A DNA stretch of 64,000 nt from Bugula neritina (Eukaryota; Bryozoa; Gymnolaemata; Cheilostomatida; Bugulidae), in NCBI GenBank assembly GCA_964035545.1, contig OZ037765.1, forward strand, positions 6,584,698 to 6,648,697, written 5' to 3'. The notes under the pieces are model-generated. The model saw only the letters and a list, made by a program, of their open reading frames with translations. It was not told the origin of the DNA and searched no databases. Shown piece by piece: positions 1 to 9,718 of this stretch. Position 1 is the first letter of the stretch. The number at the start of each line of letters is the position of its first letter. Made by a program: the position numbers and the translations under genes.

Positions 1-36
1 CAAATTAGAAATAAATGTTTACATGAACACCGAACA
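1..36 (-). repeat. Partial 3' LTR of the Gypsy element
   Basis: 36 bp identical to 4268-4303. The rest of this LTR lies to the left of the window. A purine-rich tract (GGGAGA on the minus strand) lies just upstream at 37-42 and is the likely plus-strand primer. Confidence 0.9.
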
Positions 37-77
37 TCTCCCACAGAATAGAAAAAAGCTATTTAGATATGATTGTT

Positions 78-3000
78 TTAAGAGGGCACATAGTCTGCCA
101 TCCAACTAGGTGGCTTCCGTTCTCTGGTTGAACGTCTTAGATTGTCGCTATGATTGGCGCTCTCGGTGGTGTCAACCTGGGTACTACTAGCGTTTTGTTT
201 AGGATCCTTTGGTGTCTCAGGACTCGCTGGCTCCGTGACGAGTGGTCTGATGTCTCGCCGGTTTCTCCGAAAGAGGTTGTTGTTAAGTTGTATGGCATAG
301 GCTCTGCTACTCAATTGTTTGTTAATTTGCGCCTCCTGCCATTTTCTCCGGTGCTGACTCCAGTCTCGAACCAAAACTGGTTGCCCTTCTTTCAGCACTG
401 CCAAATCTCTTGCACCGTCATTGCATCTCTGCTGCAGTTTTTCATTGCGGCCCTGCTTTTCCCACCAACCTTGGTTGTTCTCTGTTTCTGGCTGAACTTG
501 TGGGAGTACTGACCTGGTGGGTCTTCCGATAAGTTGCTGAATTGGGCTGGCCGTCAGGCCTTCTTTGGTGGTGTTGAGATGTTCCAGTAACGCAAGTTCG
601 GGCTCTTCACATCTGCGGAGTATACGTTTGGCTATCTTCACAGCAGACTCTGCCTTCCCATTGGACTGAGGATGATATGGAGAGCTGGTGGTGTGTGTGA
701 AATTCCATGATTGGCTGAAAGTGGAAAACTGGTGCGAGGTAAACTGTGGTCCGTTGTCAGTGTGAACCTGTCTGGGTATTCCCAGGCGTCCAAAACAGCG
801 CTTTATGGAGTTGATAACAGCCTCTGCTGTTTGGTTGTCCAGTCGGTCATATTCAAGGTAGTCAGTCGTATAGTCAACAATAGTAATGTAGTGAGTGTGA
901 TTGTATTCAAACAAGTCAATTCCTACTTTGGTCCAGGGTTGTTGGGGAACTGTGTGGAGTAAAAGTGTTTCCTTCTGTTGCCGGGGAGCATCCAGTTGAC
1001 ATTGTCGACAGTTAGCAATATTGTTTTTGATGTCATTGGTGATGCCAAGCCAAAACACTGTGTGGCGGGCACGTCTTAGTGTGGAGTTAATCCCATTATG
1101 GCCGGTGTGAAGTAGTTGGAGAAACTTTCTCTGGAGTGTCTTTGGAATAATGGCTCGTAGTCCTTTGTAAACAATGCCATTGTCAATAGATAGTTCGTCC
1201 TGAAAGTGTTTGTACTTGTCGTGAGTTGTGCAGTTGGCAATGTTCCAGTCATGTTTAATAAGGTTTGTCAGTGTCATAAGTTCATTGTCCTGTGCAGTAG
1301 CAGTCCTAATGTTGTCAATTAAGTCGTCACAAACAGGAGCATCATTATTTTGAGAGTCAATGTGAAAAATGTGTTCTGGTAGTTGTTGATAGTTGGGGGA
1401 GTCAAAGTATGAGTCTCTTGAGAGTAAGTCAGCCGTGATCTGTTCAGCACCCTTTTGCCAAGTTACCTTAATGTTGGGGTATCTTTGTAAGTGAAGAAGC
1501 ATAGCCTGCAACCTCCGAGATGCCTTATGAATGGATTTCCTGAAAATAGATACAAGGGGTTTGTGGTCAGTTTGGATAGTGACAGCATGGTGACCAAAGA
1601 TATACTGGTCAAAGCGTTCAGTGCCAAACACTATGGCAAGGCACTCAAGCTCTAGTGGCACATAGTTCTGTTCCGATTTTGTTAAACTGCGAGATGCATA
1701 TGCTACAGGCTTGCCTCCTTGCATGAGTGTTGCACCCACACCAGCATTTGAAGCGTCAGTTTGTATAGTTACTGGCTTGTTGCAGTCAAAGTATTGTAGA
1801 GTTTCTGAGTCAGTTAGTAAGGTCTTCAGTCTATTAAAAGCGTTCATTTGGTCGTCAGTCCAGTGAAAGTCTTGAGCATTGTCTTGTGTCAGTAAACGTC
1901 GTAATGGTTCAGATTCCGATGCTAGGTTGCTAATAAATTTTGACATGTATGTGATGTGACCAAGGAATCGTTTTACTCCCTGTGGAGATGAGGGAGGTTT
2001 CATCTTAAGAATGGCTTTTACTTTGTTAGGATCTGGTTTAAGTCCATTAGTTGTCAGTATGTGTCCAATGTAAGGTAGTTCGTCCTGAAGGAAGCGGGAT
2101 TTTTCCTTGTTCAGTCTCAGTCCTGTCTGTCGAGCACGTTTGAAGAGCGCTTCAAGGTTTCTATCATGCTCTTTCCTTGTGCTTCCAAAAATTAGGATGT
2201 CATCTGCAACTATGGTGATGCCATCAAGACCAGCAAGATTTTCCGTGAGCCTTCTCTGAAACTCCTCCGGCGCTGATGCAATTCCAAAGGGTAGCCTTAG
2301 GTACTTGTACTTTCCTATGGGAGTCCAGAAAGTTGTCAAGTCTGTAGATTCCTCAGCTAGGGGAATTTGATAGAAACCTTCTTTGGCGTCACACAAGGAG
2401 AAAAACTTGGCACCGTTGAGTTGTGGCAAAACATCTTCCAATGTTGGCATGACAGCGTGGTTTCGTTTAATTGCTTGATTGAGATTTTGCGGATCTATGC
2501 AGATGCGTATCTTTCCATTAGGCTTGCGCACTGGTTGTAGATGGCTTATCCAGTCTGTAGGTGCTTCTACCTTAGCGATAATTTGACGTTGTTCTAGTTC
2601 AAGAATAGTCTTGATGAGATCTGATTTCATCGACAAGGGCACCTTCCGCGGTCGGACTTGCACTGGTACAGCTTCAGGTCTTAGCTCTATCCTATATTCC
2701 TGTTCAAACTTTCCAAGTCCGGTAAATATGTCATCAAAGTTAGTCAGTAAAGTCTGAAGGTCTGGGTCAGTAGTGGCAAAGTTTACATTCTCGCTTTTGG
2801 TGCTGGGCATTTGTAATAAATCCAGGTGCAAACATGATTTCCATGACAGCAAGCTATGTTGGGTGGTTTCCACAACTAGGAATTTTAATGTAGTGTAACA
2901 TCCTTGCTTGTTTAGTATCTGTATCCGTGTCCACCCTAGTGGTGCACACTTGCTCTGGTCATATAAAGTTAGTACAGTATCAGTCGGTGTAAGTTTCGGT

Positions 3001-4028
3001 TTACCTAGCTTGTCGTAGTCGATCGTATTCAAAGTATTGCATGATGCACCAGTGTCAAGTTGGAATTCAATGTCATAAATAGTATCTGCTTGCTTAGCAG
3101 TGAGCATCGCTAATAATTTACGATCTCGTACAGTAGTGGAGATAGTACTTACATGTTGAGAGTCACTGTCTGAAGAGTAATTCCAGGTGACTTGATTGGC
3201 TGTTTCGGTTGAGTCGCGATAATGATGCATGCGTGACCTGCAGTATGTAGCAAAGTGGTTAAATTTCTTGCAATGATTGCACTGTTTCCCATATGCTGGG
3301 CATGCTCGAGGTGGGTGATTGCCTCCACAGTTTCCACACCTAGAAGCACCAACTGATTTTCTGACGTTGGGCTGAGAGTGAGTGTGTGAAAGTTGTCCTC
3401 TGTGTTTATCAGTGTTACGAGTGTCATTAGAGTGATATTGATGAGTCGGAGGTCTATGTTTTACCAAGTTCACTTGTTCGAGTCCATATGTGTTATCCTT
3501 AGTCATAGTCTTGTAGTCAATAGCCGATGCTTCTTCTCGTCTGCAGAGTTCAATTGCTTTGTCAAAGTCAGTCAAGTCAAACAGTTTCTTTCTAATCTTG
3601 TCACTTTCAATTCCCAGTATCAGTGCTTGTAGTATCAGTCGGTTGTACATGTTTTTTAAGTCACATAGTCCTGCAATGGTATGTAGTTCAGTCAAAAATT
3701 CGTCAATAGTTCTATTTCCTTGCTTACAAGTCAGTAGTGAGTGAGTCTTAGCCACTAAGTTTATTCTTGGTTTGCAGTAGTCATCAAACTGCGTCACAAC
3801 TTTGTCATAGTCAGTTTTGTCATTGTTGTCAGTCCAGTTGAAAGAGTCGTATATTTGGTTGCCTCGGCGACCGATAGTTCTAAGTAGGTATGCAGTTTTC
3901 ACTTTGCCTTCGGCTGTATCTTTCGATGTGGCAGTTAAAAAAAGTTCGAAGTCACGTTTAAAAATCTTCCATTCCTCAGGTAAATTCGGTCCATCTGCTA
4001 ATGGTTTTGGCGCTAGTAATTGCTCCAT
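78..4028 (-). CDS. Gypsy Gag-Pol polyprotein (fused frame, 1316 aa)
   Basis: Single frame from an ATG 44 bp inside the 5' LTR to a stop 41 bp before the 3' LTR. Order of parts: a Gag-like N terminus (1-225); two zinc knuckles (cysteines from about 231 to 262, the first a CX2CX3HX4C variant); an aspartic protease with the DTGA active site (~325); a reverse transcriptase whose catalytic box reads VADD (~607-610); RNase H (TDAS near 757, TDHK near 821); an integrase with an HHCC zinc finger (~974-1010) and a D,D,E triad (~1037, ~1090, ~1127). No chromodomain or env is visible. The protein would copy element RNA into DNA and integrate it. Gag and Pol are in one frame, so no frameshift is needed. 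No stop or frameshift is present, so it could be active. Confidence 0.96.
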   Translation of the reverse strand: MEQLLAPKPLADGPNLPEEWKIFKRDFELFLTATSKDTAEGKVKTAYLLRTIGRRGNQIYDSFNWTDNNDKTDYDKVVTQFDDYCKPRINLVAKTHSLLTCKQGNRTIDEFLTELHTIAGLCDLKNMYNRLILQALILGIESDKIRKKLFDLTDFDKAIELCRREEASAIDYKTMTKDNTYGLEQVNLVKHRPPTHQYHSNDTRNTDKHRGQLSHTHSQPNVRKSVGASRCGNCGGNHPPRACPAYGKQCNHCKKFNHFATYCRSRMHHYRDSTETANQVTWNYSSDSDSQHVSTISTTVRDRKLLAMLTAKQADTIYDIEFQLDTGASCNTLNTIDYDKLGKPKLTPTDTVLTLYDQSKCAPLGWTRIQILNKQGCYTTLKFLVVETTQHSLLSWKSCLHLDLLQMPSTKSENVNFATTDPDLQTLLTNFDDIFTGLGKFEQEYRIELRPEAVPVQVRPRKVPLSMKSDLIKTILELEQRQIIAKVEAPTDWISHLQPVRKPNGKIRICIDPQNLNQAIKRNHAVMPTLEDVLPQLNGAKFFSLCDAKEGFYQIPLAEESTDLTTFWTPIGKYKYLRLPFGIASAPEEFQRRLTENLAGLDGITIVADDILIFGSTRKEHDRNLEALFKRARQTGLRLNKEKSRFLQDELPYIGHILTTNGLKPDPNKVKAILKMKPPSSPQGVKRFLGHITYMSKFISNLASESEPLRRLLTQDNAQDFHWTDDQMNAFNRLKTLLTDSETLQYFDCNKPVTIQTDASNAGVGATLMQGGKPVAYASRSLTKSEQNYVPLELECLAIVFGTERFDQYIFGHHAVTIQTDHKPLVSIFRKSIHKASRRLQAMLLHLQRYPNIKVTWQKGAEQITADLLSRDSYFDSPNYQQLPEHIFHIDSQNNDAPVCDDLIDNIRTATAQDNELMTLTNLIKHDWNIANCTTHDKYKHFQDELSIDNGIVYKGLRAIIPKTLQRKFLQLLHTGHNGINSTLRRARHTVFWLGITNDIKNNIANCRQCQLDAPRQQKETLLLHTVPQQPWTKVGIDLFEYNHTHYITIVDYTTDYLEYDRLDNQTAEAVINSIKRCFGRLGIPRQVHTDNGPQFTSHQFSTFSQSWNFTHTTSSPYHPQSNGKAESAVKIAKRILRRCEEPELALLEHLNTTKEGLTASPIQQLIGRPTRSVLPQVQPETENNQGWWEKQGRNEKLQQRCNDGARDLAVLKEGQPVLVRDWSQHRRKWQEAQINKQLSSRAYAIQLNNNLFRRNRRDIRPLVTEPASPETPKDPKQNASSTQVDTTESANHSDNLRRSTRERKPPSWMADYVPS

Positions 4029-4058
4029 GTTATTTCAGTGTAATATTAATAATAATTA

Positions 4059-4072
4059 GACTCGGGGCACCA
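4059..4072 (-). promoter_or_regulatory. Retrotransposon tRNA primer-binding site
   Basis: TGGTGCCCCGAGTC abuts the 5' LTR's terminal CA on the minus strand. It begins TGG, as expected for pairing with a tRNA 3' CCA end. I could not assign the primer tRNA with confidence. Confidence 0.75.
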
Positions 4073-4303
4073 TGTTTTATGTTGATTTGTGATATTATTT
4101 CAGCTATCGTGAAAAGACAGAACGTGCTCGAGTTAGTTGATAAACGTAAGAGGCCGAAGCCGTGATTTATTACCACAATATATATACACGAAAATACTAA
4201 AACTATTACAATAAGTGATACAATTAATTATTAAGATTATGACAAAAAATAGTAAAATAATAAAATAACAAATTAGAAATAAATGTTTACATGAACACCG
4301 AAC
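4073..4303 (-). repeat. 5' LTR of the Gypsy element
   Basis: 231 bp bounded by TG...CA on the minus strand. Its first 36 bp match positions 1-36 (the start of the 3' LTR) exactly. It should carry the promoter and poly(A) signal of the element. Confidence 0.9.
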
Positions 4304-4665
4304 ACCAAACACTCTAACTCCTAGAGCCTAGACCATGGCTGTTCCGTAAACAAAACACTTTAAAAAATATTTTTTGATTTAGATACGTTCAATGATTAGT
4401 AATAATTATAATACTAATACTAATAGTAATAGTAATAGGGTTAAAATAACTAGTAGTTGATCTTTAATTTAGATTAATACAAATTATCCTAACATAAACA
4501 TTAAATGACTACGTTAGATGAACGATATTAATATTTATTTTGATTAAATTTAAATTGACTTCACAAAGTCAAATTCAAATTGAAATGGGTTTACTCAAAT
4601 TGAAATAAATTAATATCATAATTTATAAGTTTAGTTGAAAAAGGTGTTTTGCTGAAAGTTCTTAC

Positions 4666-4863
4666 CAAATTATCTTTAAACACATACTTTACGCCGCTTA
4701 AAGCACTAAAATAAATTATTACTGCAAAAGAAATTCTAACGAACGCGTCTTTGCCACAATGAATTCCAAAAACTGGTAGAAGAAACACTATTAAATAAGG
4801 CAAGTAATGCCACATTGCAACACAAACATACACTGCAATCTCAAATAATGATATGAAAACCAT
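4666..4863 (-). CDS. Possible first coding exon of a 1-acylglycerol-3-phosphate acyltransferase-like membrane protein
   Basis: An ATG-initiated 66-codon exon ends in a good donor (TTG|GTAAGA). The peptide is strongly hydrophobic with two likely membrane segments (about residues 3-34 and 45-58). They are separated by a short polar stretch with the pattern P-V-F-G-I-H-C-G-K-D, and GVKY follows near residue 57. Spacing and hydropathy resemble the N terminus of AGPAT/LPAAT enzymes before the HX4D acyltransferase motif, but the catalytic motif would be in later exons that are not in the window. Positions 1-4303, where the next intron would run, are occupied by the Gypsy element. The family assignment is inference; the exon could instead be a chance frame. 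Confidence 0.35.
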
Positions 4864-5533
4864 TATTTAAACATTATATTTTCACAAATCCACGATATAA
4901 TGCTCACAGTGGCAACTACAAAATTGATGTTACTGGTTACAATAATTAATTATAACACTAACAGTAATACTAATAGTAATACTAATAGTGATTATAATTT
5001 ACATAGTTCTTGAAAAACAGCGGTTGGCGTTTTAAAACGGAAACAGACTATATCTGATGGAAACCAGCTCGCTGCAGTTACTTCGTCTAATGCGGCCAAT
5101 GATGATCAGTGTCAAAGTAACTATAATACATAACGACTACTATTACTACTAGTACTAGTAATTATGATTGTAACTATCATATTATTATTTTCAATATGAT
5201 TATGATTCTCATTGCGATTGCGAATGATTTTTTCAATTATTAAATTGTTAATAAAAGGTGGCATTATTGGTATTATACTATAGGTAGAGCCATCGTGAGA
5301 TCCTTGCAAGACTTTCACTGTAGTATTTAACTATTTTTATAATCAAATTCAATGATTAATATTATCATTATCATTATGATTGTCATTATGATTATGTTTA
5401 TGGATATAGTCATAATGATAGTAGTGGCTAACGTTAGTAATAAACTAATCGTTTTGAGGTTAATCACTCTCAATCTAATGACTTAAAATTAAAGTTAATG
5501 TAACTGCATGAGTAACTGTAAGTTAGCAATAGT
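4864..5533. other. Intergenic, AT-rich with degenerate TAATAG-type repeat
   Basis: No gene seen. It contains stretches such as taatactaatagtaatac near 4965-4990, and AT-rich sequence up to the left arm of the foldback element. Confidence 0.6.
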
Positions 5534-6617
5534 CAATAGACGATGTAAGATTGGTACATTTAGTACCTTGTACTAACTCTAAGATACTCACCACTATAAC
5601 TTATATAAACTTCTGCAAGTTCAAATGCAAAATGCATACTTCTAGAAAATAGCTGTGCAACTTTTATTACATGCATTATTTTATTTCATATCTTAAATTT
5701 ATGAACCATGAGTTCATTTTTCAAAATGCCTAATTTAAGTGCTTAAAAATGCAAATAAAAAATACAAGTTTAAAAAAATACCCTGGCAAAAATTGACCAC
5801 AGCCCCAACTGTTCTGGCAAAACACATTTAATGACATTTTTATTGACATAGTGGTAAATGGGATGGTTGTTTTTGGCCAGTGGATATCCAAGCTGCACAG
5901 CAACTTTATACAATTCTGATTGGCTGGACTCTACATGACTAGCCGATGATTGTATCTGATTGGCCTAATAATGCATTTGCATTTGAAAATGTAGAGTTGT
6001 ATATACATGTAAGTTATAGTGGTGATATTTTAGAGTTGGTACACGCCCCTTTTTGGTTGAGTTTTATAGTCTGATCATGCTGTAGTCATCTACAACACTT
6101 GAGTGTATGGGGAAATTATTAGTATTACGAAATCTGTTTTGGCTTACTTTGCTATGTCAGTTTTCTGACTTGGTTTGTAATAAACCATAGACAGCTATAT
6201 AACTTAGGTGATTTCATCGAAGGTTGACACTGTTTAGGTGCAGCAAACAATCACTGCTGTTACTATTGCAAAATAGTAGCAATAGCATAGCACAGTCAGC
6301 AAACTGTAACGGCAGTGCTGCACCATATTTACCAGCACTAGCATATATTTACACGCACACCGACAAACACATGTAAGCATGTGCTAAGCATAAATTAGTT
6401 GCTTATGAACCCATCATTATTTTATTTAAAAAAAATTACAACAGTAGTTTTTTTTAACTTGGTAGCACATTTATTTGCAGGAGTTAAAATGCCCAGCTTT
6501 TAGCAATAGACAGCGTAGACGATTTATATAAAAATAAACTATAACGTGTAGTGCTTGGCATGCTAGTCTACACTGTTACTTGGTATCATCACCATTTTGT
6601 ATATGATTTACTTAGTG
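5534..6617 (+). repeat. Left arm of foldback element 1
   Basis: About 1084 bp, inverted copy of 7568-8649. Sample pairs: 6531-6575 against 7598-7650, and 5590-5730 against 8430-8590. Confidence 0.88.
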
Positions 6618-7049
6618 AAACAGCATGTTTATCCCACAAATGCAATGCCATCAGTTGTAGGGCAATATAGTCAAGTTTCTTTCAACTATGGAGTAATTTT
6701 GTTAGCAGCTTGCTTCATTTTTAAGTGAGCTTCTCAGCCTCAAGTCAATGTTAGAAGAAATATCTGCACCTAGCTCTGAAGCTATACTAATGAGTTTTCA
6801 ATACATGTTTTTCCTCACCCAAAGTAATCATCAACCACCATTAAGGCAGGAAGATGACAAAAGCATTCTGAGGGCTAGTATCCAATACCATATGCCAGCC
6901 ATTAAAACTTCACTATAGTGCTTCCTGAGCACACCTATTTCTACTACATGGCTATCTTCATACAGTATTTATCAATTTACTGGTCATGCCACCTGGAAAG
7001 AAAGGCCATTCTCAACTGACTAAAAGTTTGTAAGCAACTATGTAGGCAG

Positions 7050-7567
7050 TTATAACTTAGGGTGGGGTCATCAAAGTTAGTCATTACTTGGGCCTTAGAA
7101 CATCAAATCAACCAGTGCTGTTACTTGGTTGTATTGTAAAGCAGTAGTGAGAGCATAGCACACTAGCACAGTCACCAATCTGCAATGACAGTGGCCACAC
7201 TAAACTCATCAGTTCTATTATAATATCTTATGTAAGGCACTTAAAAGCACTAGCCTAGTCTGTTAGTATGTAGAGCAGTAGCACAGTTACAGCAGTCACA
7301 CCACTCCTCTCTATCCTGTCTACCAAACACAGAGGTTGCAATAATGATAATCATTTCATGATTTAGTTTTAAATCAATGCATATTACTAGATACATTCTC
7401 ATAGTCTGATTATTTTGCGCTTCAGTTTACTTAAATAAAATAATTTAAAAAATTGCTTCACATGCATATTACAAATGCATCAACCTACGCTAACCATAAA
7501 TTATTTGCTTGTGTACCCACTACTATTTTATTTTAAATTTATATAGCAGTAGCCTTTTTAATCAATC
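7050..7567 (+). repeat. Diverged third copy of the arm sequence inside the loop of foldback element 1
   Basis: The stretch 7050-7200 aligns with 6200-6330 of the left arm (shared blocks around a 'catagcacagtcagcaa'-like core). The stretch 7480-7565 aligns with 6385-6470 (shared 'cataaatta.ttgctt.tg.acccat' pattern). Orientation is the same as the left arm, with clearly more divergence than between the arms. Confidence 0.6.
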
Positions 7568-8649
7568 ACTAAGTAAATCCTGTACAAGATGGTGATGATA
7601 CCAAGTAACAGTGTAGACTAGCATGCCAAGCACTACACGTTATAGTTTATTTTTATATAAATCGTCTATGTTGTCTATTGCTAAAAGCTGGGCATTTTAA
7701 CTCCTGCAAATAAATGTGCTACCAAGTTAAAAAACTACTGTTGTAATTTTTTTTAAATAAAATAATGATGGGTACATAAGCAACTAATTTATGCTTAGCA
7801 CATGCTTACATGTGTTTGTCGGTGTGCGTGTAAATATATGCTAGTGCTGATAAATATGGTGCAGCACTGCCATTACAGTTTGCTGACTGTGCTATGCTAT
7901 TGCTACTATTTTGCAATAGTAACAGCAGTGATTGTTTGCTGCACCTAAACAGTGTCAACCTTCGATGAAATCACCTAAGTTATATAGCTGTCTATGGTTT
8001 ATTACAAACCAAGTCAGAAAACTGACATAGCAAAGTAAGCCAAAACAGATTTCATAATACTAATAATTTCCCCATACACTCAAGTGTTGTAGATGACTAC
8101 AGCATGATCAGACTATAAAACTCAACCAAAAAGGGGCGTGTACCAACTCTAAAATATCACCACTATAACTTACATGTTTATACAACTCTACATTTTCAAA
8201 TGCAAATGCATTATTAGGCCAATCAGATACAATCATCAGCTGGTCATGTAGAGTCCAGCCAATCAGAATTGTATAAAGTTGCTATGCAGCGTGGATATCC
8301 ACCGGCCAAAAACAACCATCCCATTTACCACTATGTCAATACAAATGTCATTAAATGTGTTTTGCCAGAACAGCTGGGGCTGTGGTCAGTTTTTACCAGG
8401 GTATTTTTTTAAACTTGTACTTTTTATTTGCATTTTTTAAGCACTTAAACTAAGCATTTTGAAAAATGAACTCATGATTCATAAATTTAAGATATGAAAT
8501 AATATAATGCATGTAATAAAAGTTGCACAGCTATTTTCTAGAAGTATGCATTTTGCATTTGAACTTGCAGAAGTTTATATAAGTTATAGTGGTGAGTATC
8601 TTAGAGTTAGTACAAGGTACTAACTGTACCAATCTTACATCGTCTATTG
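7568..8649 (-). repeat. Right arm of foldback element 1
   Basis: About 1082 bp, reverse complement of the left arm with small substitutions and one small insertion near 8170-8180. Confidence 0.88.
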
Positions 8650-9696
8650 TCTATCACTATGACTATGAGTATGACTAACACTTACACTATTTCATTATTT
8701 GTAGTTGTACTTGTAGGCTACTCACCACTGTAGTCTACACTGTTACTGCAGGCGTAACTCACTAGCAGTAGCTGGTGCATGTAATGGTTGCTATTGCTGA
8801 GTTTTATGGTAACTGAATAACTGTGGCTTTTAAAATATTATTATTCATAGTTTTGTAATATTAATACTTATACTTATAGTTATACTCATTTCTCACCATT
8901 CAGTTTGCACTCTAATTAATCATACCTGCCGTTGGGAGTATTGGAATAAATATACACCATTACATTTACCTACTACAGTAATAGTGTCAGCTGTCTATTT
9001 AGTTATAAATAGCATCTGAGTTTAATCATAAGATTATGGTGAGAGAATAAAGAATAAATAGACATAGTAAAAACTTAGAGAGTAAACTTAGCTCTACTTT
9101 GAAACAAAGTTAGGGCTTCATATTAAAAAATTTGATCTGAAAGTTAGAGAGTGAAAATTTTTGAGGTAGGGGCAATCATGAATATATTGGAAAAAGCCTG
9201 TGTTTTAGATTAAAAATGTAGCAAATGAAATTATGTTTTCATGAGATTGTCAACTCGTACCCCAAACCAAAGTTTATTAAAATCAATAAATTTGGGCTAT
9301 TTTAACTTCACTACTGCACCTAAAAGAAATATTGATTTGACAAAAGTTGAAAATGTCAGTAAAGCAGGAATATTTTAGTGTATTCGAAATAGAGTAGTAG
9401 TAGTAGTAGTAGTTGAATTAAGGTTTCATAGAAGGTTGCAATTGGGAATAAACGCAATGTAATTTTACATGCAAAGCTTCTTTTTCTATGATTCATGAAT
9501 GTAAGGAGTGATCCCAAGTAACTAAAAGCATACCCCATCAGTACTGTCAGGAAACATGACAGTTTATTAAGTAGTCATAAGTAATCTACAACATGTTTGT
9601 AAGTAGTTCCAAAAACTATGTATTTGAGTTTGGTTGCTATTAGCTTCAGTATTATCAACTTGTTAGTAGACTAAAGAATTGCTGGCTGTAGCCTAA
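8650..9696. other. Intergenic region upstream of PGAP4-like gene
   Basis: AT-rich. Contains copy A of an unclassified interspersed repeat (about 9155-9323) and a short (TAG)n run near 9392-9415. The final bases before 9719 look like a 3' splice site (TTTTTTGATTTCAG), so a 5' UTR exon probably lies in this stretch. Confidence 0.6.
9155..9323 (+). repeat. Unclassified interspersed repeat, copy A
   Basis: Aligns along its length with 61494-61672 and over its last ~85 bp with 47818-47902. Shared landmarks are 'aaaagcctgt.tt.tagatta', 'ccccaaacc', and the end 'actactgcacctaaa'. Confidence 0.7.
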
Positions 9697-9718
9697 TTGA
9701 TGGCTTTTTTGATTTCAG

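Larger units (their letters stand above)
1..4303 (-). mobile_element. Gypsy (Metaviridae-type) LTR retrotransposon, 3' LTR truncated by window edge
   Basis: Reads on the minus strand. A 231-bp 5' LTR (4073-4303) starts TGTTCGG and ends AAAACA. It is followed directly by a primer-binding site, one uninterrupted gag-pol frame, a short purine tract and the beginning of the 3' LTR (1-36). The visible 36 bp of the 3' LTR are identical to the matching part of the 5' LTR, which suggests a recent insertion. There is no envelope frame. The target-site duplication cannot be checked because the left end lies outside the window. The element lies in the same orientation as the possible acyltransferase first exon at 4666-4863 and would sit in that gene's first intron if the gene is real. 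Confidence 0.95.
5534..8649. mobile_element. Foldback DNA element 1 (long inverted-repeat transposon, non-autonomous)
   Basis: Two inverted arms of about 1.08 kb (5534-6617 and 7568-8649) flank a loop of about 950 bp. The outer ends read caatagacgatgtaag and its complement; the inner ends read accaagtaac...atttactta-like sequence. Arm identity looks high by eye, with scattered substitutions. No open frame of note is present. About 100 bp of the subterminal region (5610-5710) closely match the arm of the second foldback element at 39440-43153, so the two belong to one family. That second copy holds transposase fragments of the DDE_4 type, which gives the best clue to the superfamily. CCAAT and TATAAA-like strings lie in the arms. 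Confidence 0.85.

Noticed and set aside
150..962. Plus-strand open frames of 120 and 83 codons inside the Gypsy element
   Set aside because: They are antisense shadows of the integrase and RNase H coding region, with no features of their own.
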